Shown here piece after piece: positions 37,356-44,238 of a stretch of DNA of 44,238 nucleotides (the first letter of the stretch is position 1; the number at the start of each line of letters is the position of its first letter). The position numbers were made by a program, and so were the translations under genes. The notes below the pieces were generated by a model. That model was not told where the DNA came from and searched no databases. It saw only the letters and a list, made by a program, of their open reading frames with translations. Source of the stretch: Elusimicrobiota bacterium (GTDB taxonomy: Bacteria; Elusimicrobiota; Elusimicrobia; UBA1565; JACRDR01); NCBI GenBank assembly GCA_026388115.1, contig JAPLKK010000186.1:9381-53618 (forward strand). Direction: 5' to 3'.

Positions 37356-38264
37356 ATGGCCGCCGAAGATTCCAACCTGCGCTTGAGGCTTTACGCCTCG
37401 CTGGCGTTGAACGGCCTCATCGTCGCCGCCGAGTTCGTCGCCGGCGCCTTGACCAATAGCGTCGGCCTGATCACCGACGCCTCGCACAACCTCATCGACC
37501 AAGGCGCGCTGTCGTTGACGCTGTACGCCCACATCCTCGCCGGCCGTCCGGCTGACCCCCGCCGCACCTTCGGCTACCACCGCGTCGGCATCCTCGTCGC
37601 CCTCTTCAACTCGCTCCTGCTCATCCTGGCCTCGGTGGCGCTGAGCGTGTTCGCGATCCAACGACTGCTCCACCCCGAGCCCGTCGCGGGGCTCTGGGTG
37701 ATGGGCGCCTCCCTCTTCGCCTTCGCCGCCAACTTCGGCGTCGCGATGCTGCTCAAGCGCGCCGCCGAAGACGACCTCAACATCCGGGGCGCCTTCTGGC
37801 ACATGCTCGCCGACGCGTGGGTCTCCTTCGGCGTGGCGGCGGCCGGGCTGATGATCCGCCTGACGGGCTGGAACATCCTCGACCCCTTGCTCAGCCTCGT
37901 GATCGTCCTAGTGATCCTCAAAGGCGCCGCCGGGATCCTGATCGAGTCCGCCGAGGTGCTGATGGAGGGCGCGCCGACCGACCTAGAGGCGGACCGCGTG
38001 GCCGCCGTGGCTCAGTCGGTCGCGGGCGTCAAGGACGTCCACGACGTGCATTCCTGGGCGCTCACCCCGCGGCTATCCATGCTGACCTGCCACGTGACGG
38101 TGGATGAGAAGAGCTTCACCCCGCAGATATTGAAAGCGGTGCGCGAGAAGCTGGAGAAGGAATGCGGCGCCCACCATCTCACCGTCCAGGTAGAAACGAC
38201 CTGCTGCCATCCCGAGGGGCCGCACTGCGACCTTCCGCGCCTGCACCGGCGCAAGAGCGACTAG
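37356..38264 (+). CDS. Cation diffusion facilitator metal exporter (zinc type)
   Basis: A 302-residue inner-membrane metal/proton antiporter of the CDF family. Six helices are predicted. Helix 2 has D41 and H44-x3-D48 (TDASHNLID) and helix 5 has H149-x3-D153 (HMLAD); paired HxxxD motifs mark Zn2+/Cd2+-type members such as ZitB/CzcD. The cytoplasmic ferredoxin-like domain (about 210-290) has VHDVHSWALTP, and the tail carries a metal-binding-like TCCHPEGPHCD cluster of Cys and His. The neighbouring cupredoxin suggests metal stress response. It ends 1 bp before the convergent NlpC/P60 gene. Confidence 0.92.
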   Translation: MAAEDSNLRLRLYASLALNGLIVAAEFVAGALTNSVGLITDASHNLIDQGALSLTLYAHILAGRPADPRRTFGYHRVGILVALFNSLLLILASVALSVFAIQRLLHPEPVAGLWVMGASLFAFAANFGVAMLLKRAAEDDLNIRGAFWHMLADAWVSFGVAAAGLMIRLTGWNILDPLLSLVIVLVILKGAAGILIESAEVLMEGAPTDLEADRVAAVAQSVAGVKDVHDVHSWALTPRLSMLTCHVTVDEKSFTPQILKAVREKLEKECGAHHLTVQVETTCCHPEGPHCDLPRLHRRKSD

Positions 38265-38265
38265 G

Positions 38266-39141
38266 TCAGTCGCCCAGGAGCGAGCCGAAGTAGATCTGGT
38301 TGGTGGAGCCCGCCGAGGCCAGGCGCCGCTGCATCTCGCTGATCGTGACGACCGCGCCGGTGTGCGGCGCCTCAATCACCTGATCGTCTCCGACGAAGCC
38401 GATGACGTGGTGGACCTTGCTGCCGGGATGGGCGAGGAAGACCAGGTCTCCCTTCTTCATGTCCCCGGAGCTCGCCAGCCTCATAGAGGCGCGATACTGG
38501 TCGTTAGCGGTGCGCGGCGGCGCCTCCTTGACGCAGCCCGACTCGATCATCGCCGTCTGGATGAGGCCCGAGCAATCCACGCCGCTGTGCGAGGTGCCGC
38601 CCCAGACGTACGGGACGCCCTGGAAGCTCTCCATCGCCTTGACGAAAGCCTCGCGGCACGTGCCGGCCGGCAGGTCCTTCGGCGCCGGGCGGGCGACCTT
38701 CACGTCCGAGGTGAAGCTGTTGACGACCTGATGGGTGACCTGATTGGTGCGCGCGCCGCGGACCCAGCCCAAGGTGTTCTGCCACGTCCCCGAATCCTCG
38801 TTATACTCGCGCCGCGGCACCTCGACCATGTACCAGTGGACGTGGTCCACGTCCTTCTCACCCAGGACCTTGACCGTCTCGCCGCGCAGCAGCTGGGTGA
38901 GGCGGATGCTGTCGATGTCGTCGCCGTTGCGAGGCTGGGCCAGCACGTCGATGCCGTCTTGGTCGACGTAGAGCGAGTACTGTATCGGCTTGTCCGCGAG
39001 GCTGTCGCGCAAGCCGGACCTCGCGTCCGCGAGGATCGAAGAGGGGTCCTGGGCGCTGAAGTCCTGCTGGGCGCGGGCCGAGGCGGCGAGCGCCAAAGAG
39101 AACGCGGCGGCGGCGATCAGCGAGCTCTTTGTCTTGGTCAT
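38266..39141 (-). CDS. Secreted NlpC/P60 cysteine peptidase with SH3-like domain
   Basis: A 291-residue cell-wall hydrolase. Signal peptide about residues 1-24 (ending SARAQQ). A bacterial SH3-like region (about 55-130, with VLGEKDVDHVHWYMVEVP) is followed by the NlpC/P60 domain. Catalytic Cys is C190 in GVDCSGLIQ, the catalytic His is H245 in KVHHVIGFVGDD, and H260 in IEAPH is placed as the third polar residue. It probably cuts the gamma-D-Glu to diamino acid bond in peptide stems, by family. TAGCCT lies 6 nt before the ATG with no Shine-Dalgarno sequence. Confidence 0.9.
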   Translation of the reverse strand: MTKTKSSLIAAAAFSLALAASARAQQDFSAQDPSSILADARSGLRDSLADKPIQYSLYVDQDGIDVLAQPRNGDDIDSIRLTQLLRGETVKVLGEKDVDHVHWYMVEVPRREYNEDSGTWQNTLGWVRGARTNQVTHQVVNSFTSDVKVARPAPKDLPAGTCREAFVKAMESFQGVPYVWGGTSHSGVDCSGLIQTAMIESGCVKEAPPRTANDQYRASMRLASSGDMKKGDLVFLAHPGSKVHHVIGFVGDDQVIEAPHTGAVVTISEMQRRLASAGSTNQIYFGSLLGD

Positions 39142-39177
39142 GAGGATAGGCTACTGCCGCTCGCTTGGAGATTCTGG

Positions 39178-39238
39178 GGTCTTTGGGGCCCATGGAACCT
39201 AGGCCCCAAGACCTACGCCGTCTGGGCCCAAGGACCTA
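39178..39238. repeat. Three imperfect copies of a GGCCC-AAG-ACCTA element forming a hairpin
   Basis: GGCCCATGGAACCTA (39187-39201), GGCCCCAAGACCTA (39202-39215) and GGGCCCAAGGACCTA (39224-39238) are near-tandem variants of one element. The first block also folds: the segment 39178-39190 pairs with 39202-39213 over 12 bp with one bulged T. The site lies between the divergent NlpC/P60 and mgtA genes. A similar element, GGGCCCTAAGACTAGG, is at 36405-36420. It may be an interspersed palindromic repeat or a regulatory site. Confidence 0.55.
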
Positions 39239-39325
39239 AATGCTGCTTGCATCGGCCCGAGCCCGGCTGACGAAAGGGGATGGCCCCCCCGGGCGGCCCC
39301 GAATCCCGAGCCGGTTCGAGAATGC

Positions 39326-39331
39326 TAATAT
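39326..39331 (+). promoter_or_regulatory. -10 box before mgtA, leaderless type
   Basis: TAATAT lies 9 nt before the ATG at 39341 in an AT-rich patch. No -35 match and no Shine-Dalgarno sequence are visible. No Mg2+-responsive leader RNA would fit, as transcription would start at or near the start codon. Confidence 0.4.
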
Positions 39332-39340
39332 TCCCATCCG

Positions 39341-41989
39341 ATGGCCACTGCCGCCGACAGCGGAAGGCCGGCGGCGCAGGCTCCAGCCGCGCCGCCTCGT
39401 CCTGGCACATCCGACGCCGAGATGCTCGAGATCGGCGCCGTCGCTGCTGACGTCGCGCTTGCGCGCCTCGGTTCCTCCGACAAGGGACTGGACGTCGAGC
39501 AGGTGCTGGAGCGCCGCGAGCGCTGGGGCCTCAACGAGGTCGAGCGCGCCGCGAAACTCGGCTTCTTGGGCGAGATCTACACGCGCTCGAAGAACCCTCT
39601 CGTCATCCAGCTCTTGGTCATCGCCGGCGTCTCCTTCGCCATGGGAGACCTGCGCGCGACGACCGTCGTTGGGATCATGGCGGTGCTGAGCGTGGCGCTG
39701 GGCTATATCCAGGAAGCCCGCTCGGGCAAGGCGGTCGAGCGCCTCCTCGCGATGATCAAGACGACCTGCGACGTCGTGCGCGAGGGGCGGGAGGTGGAGC
39801 TCCCGCTCAAGGACCTCGTCCCGGGCGACATCGTCATCCTCGGCGCAGGCTCGATCGTCCCAGCCGACCTGCGCCTCGTCGTCAGCAAGGACTTCTACGT
39901 GAGCCAGGCCGCGCTGACCGGCGAGTCCATGCCGGTCGAGAAGCACGCCGGTCCCGTCGAGACCGCGGGCAAGAGCGCCATCGACCTGCAGAACCTCTGC
40001 TTCCAGGGCTCCAATGTCTTGAGCGGCACGGCGCGGGCGGTGGTCGTCCAGACCGGCTCGCGCACCTACTTCGGCTCCATCTCGCAGCAGCTCGCGGCCC
40101 AGCGCGTCCTGACCAGCTTCGACCGGGGGATCGAGGGCTTCACATGGCTCATGATCCGCTTCATGGTGGTCATGGTCGCGGCCGTCTTCCTGATCGTCGG
40201 GCTGACGAAGCACAACTGGATCGAAGCCCTCCTCTTCGCGACGAGCGTCGCCGTCGGCCTCACCCCCGAGATGCTGCCGATGATCGTGACGGTCAACCTT
40301 TCCAAGGGCGCGCTCGCCATGTCGCGCAAGAAGGTCATCGTCAAGCGCCTCAACTCGATCCAGAACTTCGGCGCCATGGACGTGCTGTGCACCGACAAGA
40401 CGGGCACGCTGACGCAGGACCAGATCGTCCTCGAACGGTACGTGGATGTGACCAACCGCGAGTCGGAGGACGTGCTCCGCTACGCGTACATGAACTCCTA
40501 TTACCAGACCGGCCTGCGCAATCTCCTCGACCGCGCCGTCCTGGCCCACAGCGACCTCGACGTCGAGCGGACCTGCCGCAAGGTGGACGAGATCCCCTTC
40601 GACTTCCACCGCCGGCGCATGTCGGTCGTCATCGACTACGAGGAGGAGCACGTCCTCATCTGCAAGGGCGCCGTCGAGGAGATGTTCCACGCCTGCAGCC
40701 GCTATCAGGTCGACGACGAGGTGCACCCGCTGATCGACATGCTCAAGCAGGACCTGATGGAGGAGTTCGAGTCCCTGAGCTCCGACGGCTTCCGCGTAGT
40801 CGCCATCGCCTATCGTGAGTTCCCGCGCACCAAGGAGGTCTTCTCGGTCGCCGACGAGACGGACCTCGTGCTGCTCGGCTACCTTGCCTTCTTCGACCCG
40901 CCCAAGGACTCGGCGGGGGCGGCGCTCGAGGCCCTGCGCAAGGCGGGGGTCTCGACCAAGATCCTCACGGGCGACAACGCGCTGGTGACCCAAAAGGTCT
41001 GCCGCGACGTGGGCCTGCCGATCGGGACCCTCGTCACCGGCGATCAGCTCAACGGCCTCACCGACCCGCAGCTCACCGAGCTCGTCGAGAGGTCCACCGT
41101 CTTTGCGCGCCTGAGCCCCATGCAGAAGGAAAGCATCATCCGCGCGCTCCAGCGGGCGGGGCACGTCGTCGGCTTCTTGGGCGACGGCATCAACGACGCG
41201 CCGGCCATGAAGACCGCGGACGTGGGCATCTCGGTGGATACCGCGGCCGACGTCGCCAAGGAGTCGGCCGACATCATCCTCTTGAAGAAGAGCCTGCTGG
41301 TCCTCGAGGACGGCATCATCGAGGGCCGCAAGGTCTTCGGCAACATCATCAAGTACATCAAGATGGGCGCCAGCTCGAACTTCGGCAACATGTTCAGCGT
41401 CGTGGGGGGGAGCTATTTCCTGCCGTTCCTCCCCATGGCGCCGATCCAGGTGCTCGTCAACAACCTCCTTTACGATTTCTCGCAGCTCGGCATCCCGGCC
41501 GACCGGGTGGACGAGGAGTATCTCGAGAAGCCGCGCAGGTGGAACATCGACGCCATCAAGAAGTTCATGTTCTGGATCGGGCCGATGAGCTCGATCTTCG
41601 ACTACACGACGTATTTCCTGATGCTGTACTTCTACCGCTGCGCCCTCTTCGCGAAGACGGCGGACGCGGCGCTCAAGGCCCATTACGAGAGCCTGTTCCA
41701 CACCGGGTGGTTCGTCGAGTCCTGCCTCACCCAGACCCTGATCGTGCACATCATCCGCACCAACCGCATCCCCTTCATCCAAAGCTCCGCGAGCCCGGCG
41801 CTGACCTTGACGACGCTCGCCGTGATGGCGGCGGCGTCCTTGCTGCCGTATTCGCCGTTCGCGAACTATCTCGGCCTGACGCCCCTGCCGATGTCCTTCT
41901 GGGGCTGGATGGCCGTCACGTTGCTAACCTACTCGATCATCACCCATTTCATGAAGACCCGGTTCATCAAGTGGTATGGGGTGGACTAA
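39341..41989 (+). CDS. mgtA: MgtA-type Mg2+-importing P-type ATPase
   Basis: An 882-residue P3B-type Mg2+ transporter of the inner membrane. In order: an Ala/Pro-rich N-terminal tail (1-25), LTGESMPVEK (about 192-201), AVGLTPEMLPMIVTVNLSKG in helix 4, the phosphorylation motif with D352 (DKTGTLT), ILTGDNALVTQKVC, FLGDGINDAPAMK and the MgtA-typical SSNFGNMFSVV and FLPMAPIQVLVNNLLYDFSQ segments in the C-terminal helices. Length is normal. The ATG of the next gene follows its TAA with no gap, so the EIIA-like protein is coupled to it. The regulation by PhoQ-like or leader RNA elements known elsewhere is not visible. Confidence 0.95.
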   Translation: MATAADSGRPAAQAPAAPPRPGTSDAEMLEIGAVAADVALARLGSSDKGLDVEQVLERRERWGLNEVERAAKLGFLGEIYTRSKNPLVIQLLVIAGVSFAMGDLRATTVVGIMAVLSVALGYIQEARSGKAVERLLAMIKTTCDVVREGREVELPLKDLVPGDIVILGAGSIVPADLRLVVSKDFYVSQAALTGESMPVEKHAGPVETAGKSAIDLQNLCFQGSNVLSGTARAVVVQTGSRTYFGSISQQLAAQRVLTSFDRGIEGFTWLMIRFMVVMVAAVFLIVGLTKHNWIEALLFATSVAVGLTPEMLPMIVTVNLSKGALAMSRKKVIVKRLNSIQNFGAMDVLCTDKTGTLTQDQIVLERYVDVTNRESEDVLRYAYMNSYYQTGLRNLLDRAVLAHSDLDVERTCRKVDEIPFDFHRRRMSVVIDYEEEHVLICKGAVEEMFHACSRYQVDDEVHPLIDMLKQDLMEEFESLSSDGFRVVAIAYREFPRTKEVFSVADETDLVLLGYLAFFDPPKDSAGAALEALRKAGVSTKILTGDNALVTQKVCRDVGLPIGTLVTGDQLNGLTDPQLTELVERSTVFARLSPMQKESIIRALQRAGHVVGFLGDGINDAPAMKTADVGISVDTAADVAKESADIILLKKSLLVLEDGIIEGRKVFGNIIKYIKMGASSNFGNMFSVVGGSYFLPFLPMAPIQVLVNNLLYDFSQLGIPADRVDEEYLEKPRRWNIDAIKKFMFWIGPMSSIFDYTTYFLMLYFYRCALFAKTADAALKAHYESLFHTGWFVESCLTQTLIVHIIRTNRIPFIQSSASPALTLTTLAVMAAASLLPYSPFANYLGLTPLPMSFWGWMAVTLLTYSIITHFMKTRFIKWYGVD

Positions 41990-42775
41990 ATGAAGAGCCT
42001 CCTGAACGCGCTGAAAGAAGGCCGGCTGCTGGAGCTGCCGGACACCGACAAGGAGAAATCGCTCGTCTACCTCGCGCACCTCATCGAGGCCATCCCCGAC
42101 CTTGGCGTGGGCGTCGACCTCGTCGAGGCGATGCTGGCCCGGGAGAAGGCGTCCAATACCGCGCTCGGCCACGGCGTGGCCTGCCCGCATGTGCGGGCCT
42201 CGGGCTCGGGCGAGCTGTTGTGCGCCGCCGGCTGGAGCCCCGTGGGGATCGATTACGGCGCGCCCGACAAGAAGAAGGTGCATCTCGTCTTGATGTACTT
42301 CATCCCCGACGCGCAGAAGAACATGTACCTGAAGGAGGTGTCGTCGCTCGCGGCGGCGATCCAGCGGGCGGGGGACATCACCCCCATCGCCACAGCCGAG
42401 GGTCTCACAGCCGTCCGCGAGCGCCTGCTCGATTGGGTGTCGGCGGCCATCGAAAGCAGCATCCCCGAAGCTAAAGCGCGCATGATACGGCTGGAGGCGC
42501 GCCAAGCCGCGGCGGAGGCGGCGCCCGTCGTCGTCAGCGCCGTGCCCCTGGTCCAAGTCGTGCCCCTGCGCATCCTGGTGTTCGCCGACGCCAAGCCCGT
42601 CGTCCTGTCGCAGAACCATGAGCTCGTACAGGCGCTGGAGAAGGACAGCGGCATCGCATCGAAGCTGCAAGCGCAAGCGCAGCTCGAGATCGGAGGCTTC
42701 AAGCTTGTATGCCAATCCGCGACCCAATACGACGGAGGCCGCGCGCTGTACGAGTATCTTGCCATCAAAGTCTGA
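41990..42775 (+). CDS. EIIA (PTS type 2)-like protein coupled to mgtA, with extra C-terminal domain
   Basis: A 261-residue protein. Residues 1-150 follow the EIIA-Ntr/fructose fold, with the active-site block ALGHGVACPHVRASGS carrying the phospho-acceptor-type H67, then KKVHLVLMYFIPDAQKNMYL and KEVSSLAAAI. Residues about 165-261 add a domain I cannot name (PLRILVFADAKPVVLSQNHE and LYEYLAIKV blocks). The ATG at 41990 abuts the mgtA stop, so the two proteins are made together. It may sense phosphotransfer state and act on MgtA. This parallels the EIIA gene next to kdp at the other end of the window. Confidence 0.78.
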   Translation: MKSLLNALKEGRLLELPDTDKEKSLVYLAHLIEAIPDLGVGVDLVEAMLAREKASNTALGHGVACPHVRASGSGELLCAAGWSPVGIDYGAPDKKKVHLVLMYFIPDAQKNMYLKEVSSLAAAIQRAGDITPIATAEGLTAVRERLLDWVSAAIESSIPEAKARMIRLEARQAAAEAAPVVVSAVPLVQVVPLRILVFADAKPVVLSQNHELVQALEKDSGIASKLQAQAQLEIGGFKLVCQSATQYDGGRALYEYLAIKV

Positions 42776-42782
42776 TCGCGCT

Positions 42783-42799
42783 CGCCCCTGACCGGGGCG
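42783..42799 (+). terminator. GC hairpin after the EIIA-like gene (weak)
   Basis: CGCCCC (42783-42788) pairs with GGGGCG (42794-42799) around TGACC, 7 bp past the stop. There is no T-run, so an intrinsic terminator is only weakly supported. Confidence 0.3.
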
Positions 42800-42842
42800 G
42801 CATCGTGCCTGCACTCCGAATTCCAGATTCAGGAGCCCATTA

Positions 42843-43802
42843 ATGAAACCGACCAAAGCCTATGCCGCGCACAATCCCGCCGCCGCACTGCAGCCGTTCG
42901 ACATCCAGCGGCGCGAACCAGGGCCTAAAGACGTCGAGATCGAGATCGCCTATTGCGGCGTCTGCCATTCCGACATCCATATGGCCCGCAACGAGTGGAG
43001 CTTCACGCAGTATCCGGTCGTTCCCGGCCACGAGATCGTCGGCCGGGTGACGAAGACCGGAGCGAAGGTCCGACGCTTCAAGGCGGGCGACGCCGCGGCC
43101 ATCGGCTGCCTGGTGAACTCCTGCCGCAAGTGCCCGAACTGCAAGGCGGGGCTGGAGCAGCATTGCAAAGAGACGATCCTCAGCTACAACAGCAAGGACC
43201 GAGACGGCACGATCACCTACGGCGGCTACCTACTGTGCGCGGGCATCACGACCTATTCGCCGCTCAAGCGCTTCGGGGTCCGCAAGGGCTCCCGGCTGGG
43301 CGTCCTCGGCCTCGGCGGCCTGGGGCACATGGGTGTGAAGATCGGCGCGGCGCTGGGGGCGGAGGTCACCGTCCTCTCGCACTCGGCCGGCAAGCGCGCC
43401 GACGCCAAGCGCCTCGGCGCCCATGAGTTCGCGCTGACCTCGGACGCCAAGCAGGCCGCCGCGCTGGCCGGCCGCTTCGACGTCATCCTCGACACCGTGA
43501 GCGCCGACCACGACATCACCGCCGCGCTGGGCTGGCTCAAGATCGGCGGCACCGTCGTGCTCGTCGGCGCCTCGCCGAAGCCGCTCGCCCTCGGCGCCTT
43601 CGCGCTCCTAGGGCGCAAAGCGGTGGCAGGATCGCTCATCGGCGGCATCGCCGAGACGCAGGAGATGCTCGACTTCTGCGCCCGCCGCAAGGTCCTTTCC
43701 GACGTCGAGGTTGTGCCGATCCAAAAGGTCAACGAGGCCTACGAGCGCACGATCCGCGGCGACGTCCGCTATCGCTTCGTCATCGACCTCAAATCGCTGT
43801 GA
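42843..43802 (+). CDS. Zinc-dependent alcohol/aldehyde dehydrogenase (YahK-like), with in-frame gap
   Basis: A cytoplasmic NADPH-type medium-chain alcohol dehydrogenase, cinnamyl-alcohol-dehydrogenase branch. Catalytic zinc: C in CGVCHSDIH, H in PGHEIVGRV and a later Cys. Structural zinc: the CRKCPNCKAGLEQHC cluster. The Rossmann motif GVLGLGGLGHMG is intact. The product is 319 residues, while YahK-type enzymes have about 349. The gap is between ITYGGY and LLCAGITTYSPL, where about 26 conserved residues (the SxxIVVxExYVLRIP region) are absent without a frameshift. They form part of the domain interface, so the protein as written may be inactive. AGGAG lies before the ATG at 42843. It is transcribed in line with mgtA but is 67 bp away. 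Confidence 0.9.
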   Translation: MKPTKAYAAHNPAAALQPFDIQRREPGPKDVEIEIAYCGVCHSDIHMARNEWSFTQYPVVPGHEIVGRVTKTGAKVRRFKAGDAAAIGCLVNSCRKCPNCKAGLEQHCKETILSYNSKDRDGTITYGGYLLCAGITTYSPLKRFGVRKGSRLGVLGLGGLGHMGVKIGAALGAEVTVLSHSAGKRADAKRLGAHEFALTSDAKQAAALAGRFDVILDTVSADHDITAALGWLKIGGTVVLVGASPKPLALGAFALLGRKAVAGSLIGGIAETQEMLDFCARRKVLSDVEVVPIQKVNEAYERTIRGDVRYRFVIDLKSL

Positions 43803-43819
43803 CCACCAGTGATACGGAT

Positions 43820-43880
43820 ATCCTATATGGTTGTATATAGGATTCTTGACTTATCATATCTCTGTGTATTAGGATAATAC
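43820..43880 (+). promoter_or_regulatory. Promoter and twin palindromes before the AbrB-type gene
   Basis: A sharply AT-rich island. ATCCTATAT (43820-43828) and ATATAGGAT (43835-43843) form a perfect 9-bp inverted repeat with a 6-nt spacer. TTGACT (43846-43851), an 18-bp spacer and TAGGAT (43870-43875) form a promoter. GTATTA (43866-43871) and TAATAC (43875-43880) form a second perfect inverted repeat overlapping the -10 and ending next to the ATG. Two operators flanking and overlapping the promoter fit autorepression by the encoded regulator. No Shine-Dalgarno sequence, so the mRNA is probably leaderless. Confidence 0.6.
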
Positions 43881-43881
43881 C

Positions 43882-44097
43882 ATGGTCAAGCTTCTGGCGG
43901 TCTCTCCCGTAGGCGCCAACGGTCAGACGGTGGTCCCCGCCGCCATCCGGCGCATGTTCGGCATCGCCCCGGGGCGCAACCTCGTGGGCTTCTACCTCGA
44001 CGGCGGCCGCGTCGAGATCGCGCCCGTGAGCGTCGTGCGCAAGCGCGCGGTCGCCCCCGGCGGCGCGGCTCCCAAGAAGGCCGGCGCGCGCCGCTAG
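43882..44097 (+). CDS. AbrB/SpoVT-type DNA-binding protein
   Basis: A 71-residue protein. Residues 4-50 match the swapped-hairpin AbrB fold (VSPVGANGQTVVPAAIRRMF then GIAPGRNLVGFYLDGGRVEI), as in MazE-type antitoxins and transition-state regulators; the usual KxQITIP reads ANGQTVVP. The tail (52-71) is very basic (KRAVAPGGAAPKKAGARR) and may bind DNA non-specifically. No toxin ORF follows within the window on this strand. It is likely to act as a dimer on the palindromes upstream. The ATG at 43882 directly follows the second palindrome. Confidence 0.78.
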   Translation: MVKLLAVSPVGANGQTVVPAAIRRMFGIAPGRNLVGFYLDGGRVEIAPVSVVRKRAVAPGGAAPKKAGARR

Positions 44098-44238
44098 CCC
44101 AACTTCCGCAACGAGCTCCGTTCGCGGGCGAGTTTCGTCCTGAGTCGTAGCGTCGTCCCGTCTGAGCGCCGGCCCCGCCGCGTTGAAAAACGTGATGTAG
44201 TGCCAACCTTGGGTCTTGCGGTCCCCGGCGAGGAAGTG
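44098..44238 (-). other. Unassigned right end, possible minus-strand gene end
   Basis: No plus-strand gene is visible. On the minus strand from the edge, one open frame reads HFLAGDRKTQGWHYITFFNA and on, which looks protein-like, but it runs on without a stop through the antisense of the AbrB-type gene. Another frame ends with a TAG at 44098-44096. Which is real, if either, cannot be decided from this short piece. Confidence 0.25.

Noticed and set aside
39236-41782. 848-residue open frame antisense to mgtA
   Set aside because: Shadow of a fully convincing P-type ATPase; contains no domain pattern of its own.
43820-43843. Terminator for the alcohol dehydrogenase gene
   Set aside because: The palindrome is AT-rich and has no T-run after it, and it lies directly upstream of a -35 box, so an operator is the better reading.
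43882-44238. MazE/MazF-type toxin-antitoxin pair
   Set aside because: Only the AbrB-fold gene is visible. No toxin frame follows on the plus strand before the window ends.

Overview
The window is a GC-rich, densely packed chromosomal segment from a Gram-negative bacterium. It encodes an outer-membrane beta-barrel, a CsgG-type lipoprotein, several secreted proteins and a MurJ flippase. The gene style (large Ala-rich secreted proteins, a TMTC-like membrane TPR protein, small secreted coiled-coil proteins) makes me suspect an uncultured Elusimicrobiota-type lineage, but there is no rRNA or marker gene here to prove that. One tRNA (Arg, anticodon TCT) is present. I see no CRISPR array, insertion sequence or prophage.

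Layout. (1) 1-7540, minus strand: a complete kdp potassium-pump operon, small membrane ORF-kdpF-kdpA-kdpB-kdpC-kdpD-kdpE, mostly with overlapping start/stop codons, followed upstream by an EIIA(PTS)-like gene. (2) 8134-12000: an MFS exporter, then katG lying between a broken 5' part of a tRNA-Arg gene and the intact tRNA-Arg. (3) 12054-20497: secreted GH13 enzyme, M23 peptidase, HEAT-like protein, dipeptide-epimerase-like enzyme, metallophosphoesterase, MurJ, 2[4Fe-4S] ferredoxin and rubrerythrin, i.e. envelope maintenance plus anaerobe-style oxidative stress defence. (4) 20507-27571, minus strand: CsgG-like lipoprotein, UDP-GlcNAc 2-epimerase, a 1320-residue secreted deacetylase/glycosidase-like protein and a processive family-2 glycosyltransferase. 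The last three are overlapped and look like a compact synthase-dependent exopolysaccharide system. (5) 27720-36228: outer-membrane barrel, secreted coiled-coil and low-complexity proteins, EngB, a TMTC-like protein and a 1182-residue secreted protein ending in a degenerate phosphohistidine-swivel-like domain. (6) 36482-44097: small protein, candidate structured RNA, cupredoxin plus CDF metal exporter, NlpC/P60 peptidase, MgtA-type Mg2+ ATPase translationally coupled to a second EIIA-like protein, zinc alcohol dehydrogenase, and an AbrB-type regulator behind a palindrome-rich AT island.

Three themes stand out. First, both P-type cation pumps (Kdp and MgtA) have an EIIA-like protein with a conserved phospho-acceptor His beside them. 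Second, many genes have a -10-like hexamer 6-12 nt before the start codon and no Shine-Dalgarno sequence, which suggests frequent leaderless transcripts. Third, at least six conserved genes (kdpD, kdpA, the GH13 gene, the epimerase, murJ, the alcohol dehydrogenase) lack a short block of conserved sequence, three of them with a frameshift, while everything around the gap is intact. That repetition looks more like assembly joins than gene decay and should be settled before those genes are called broken.
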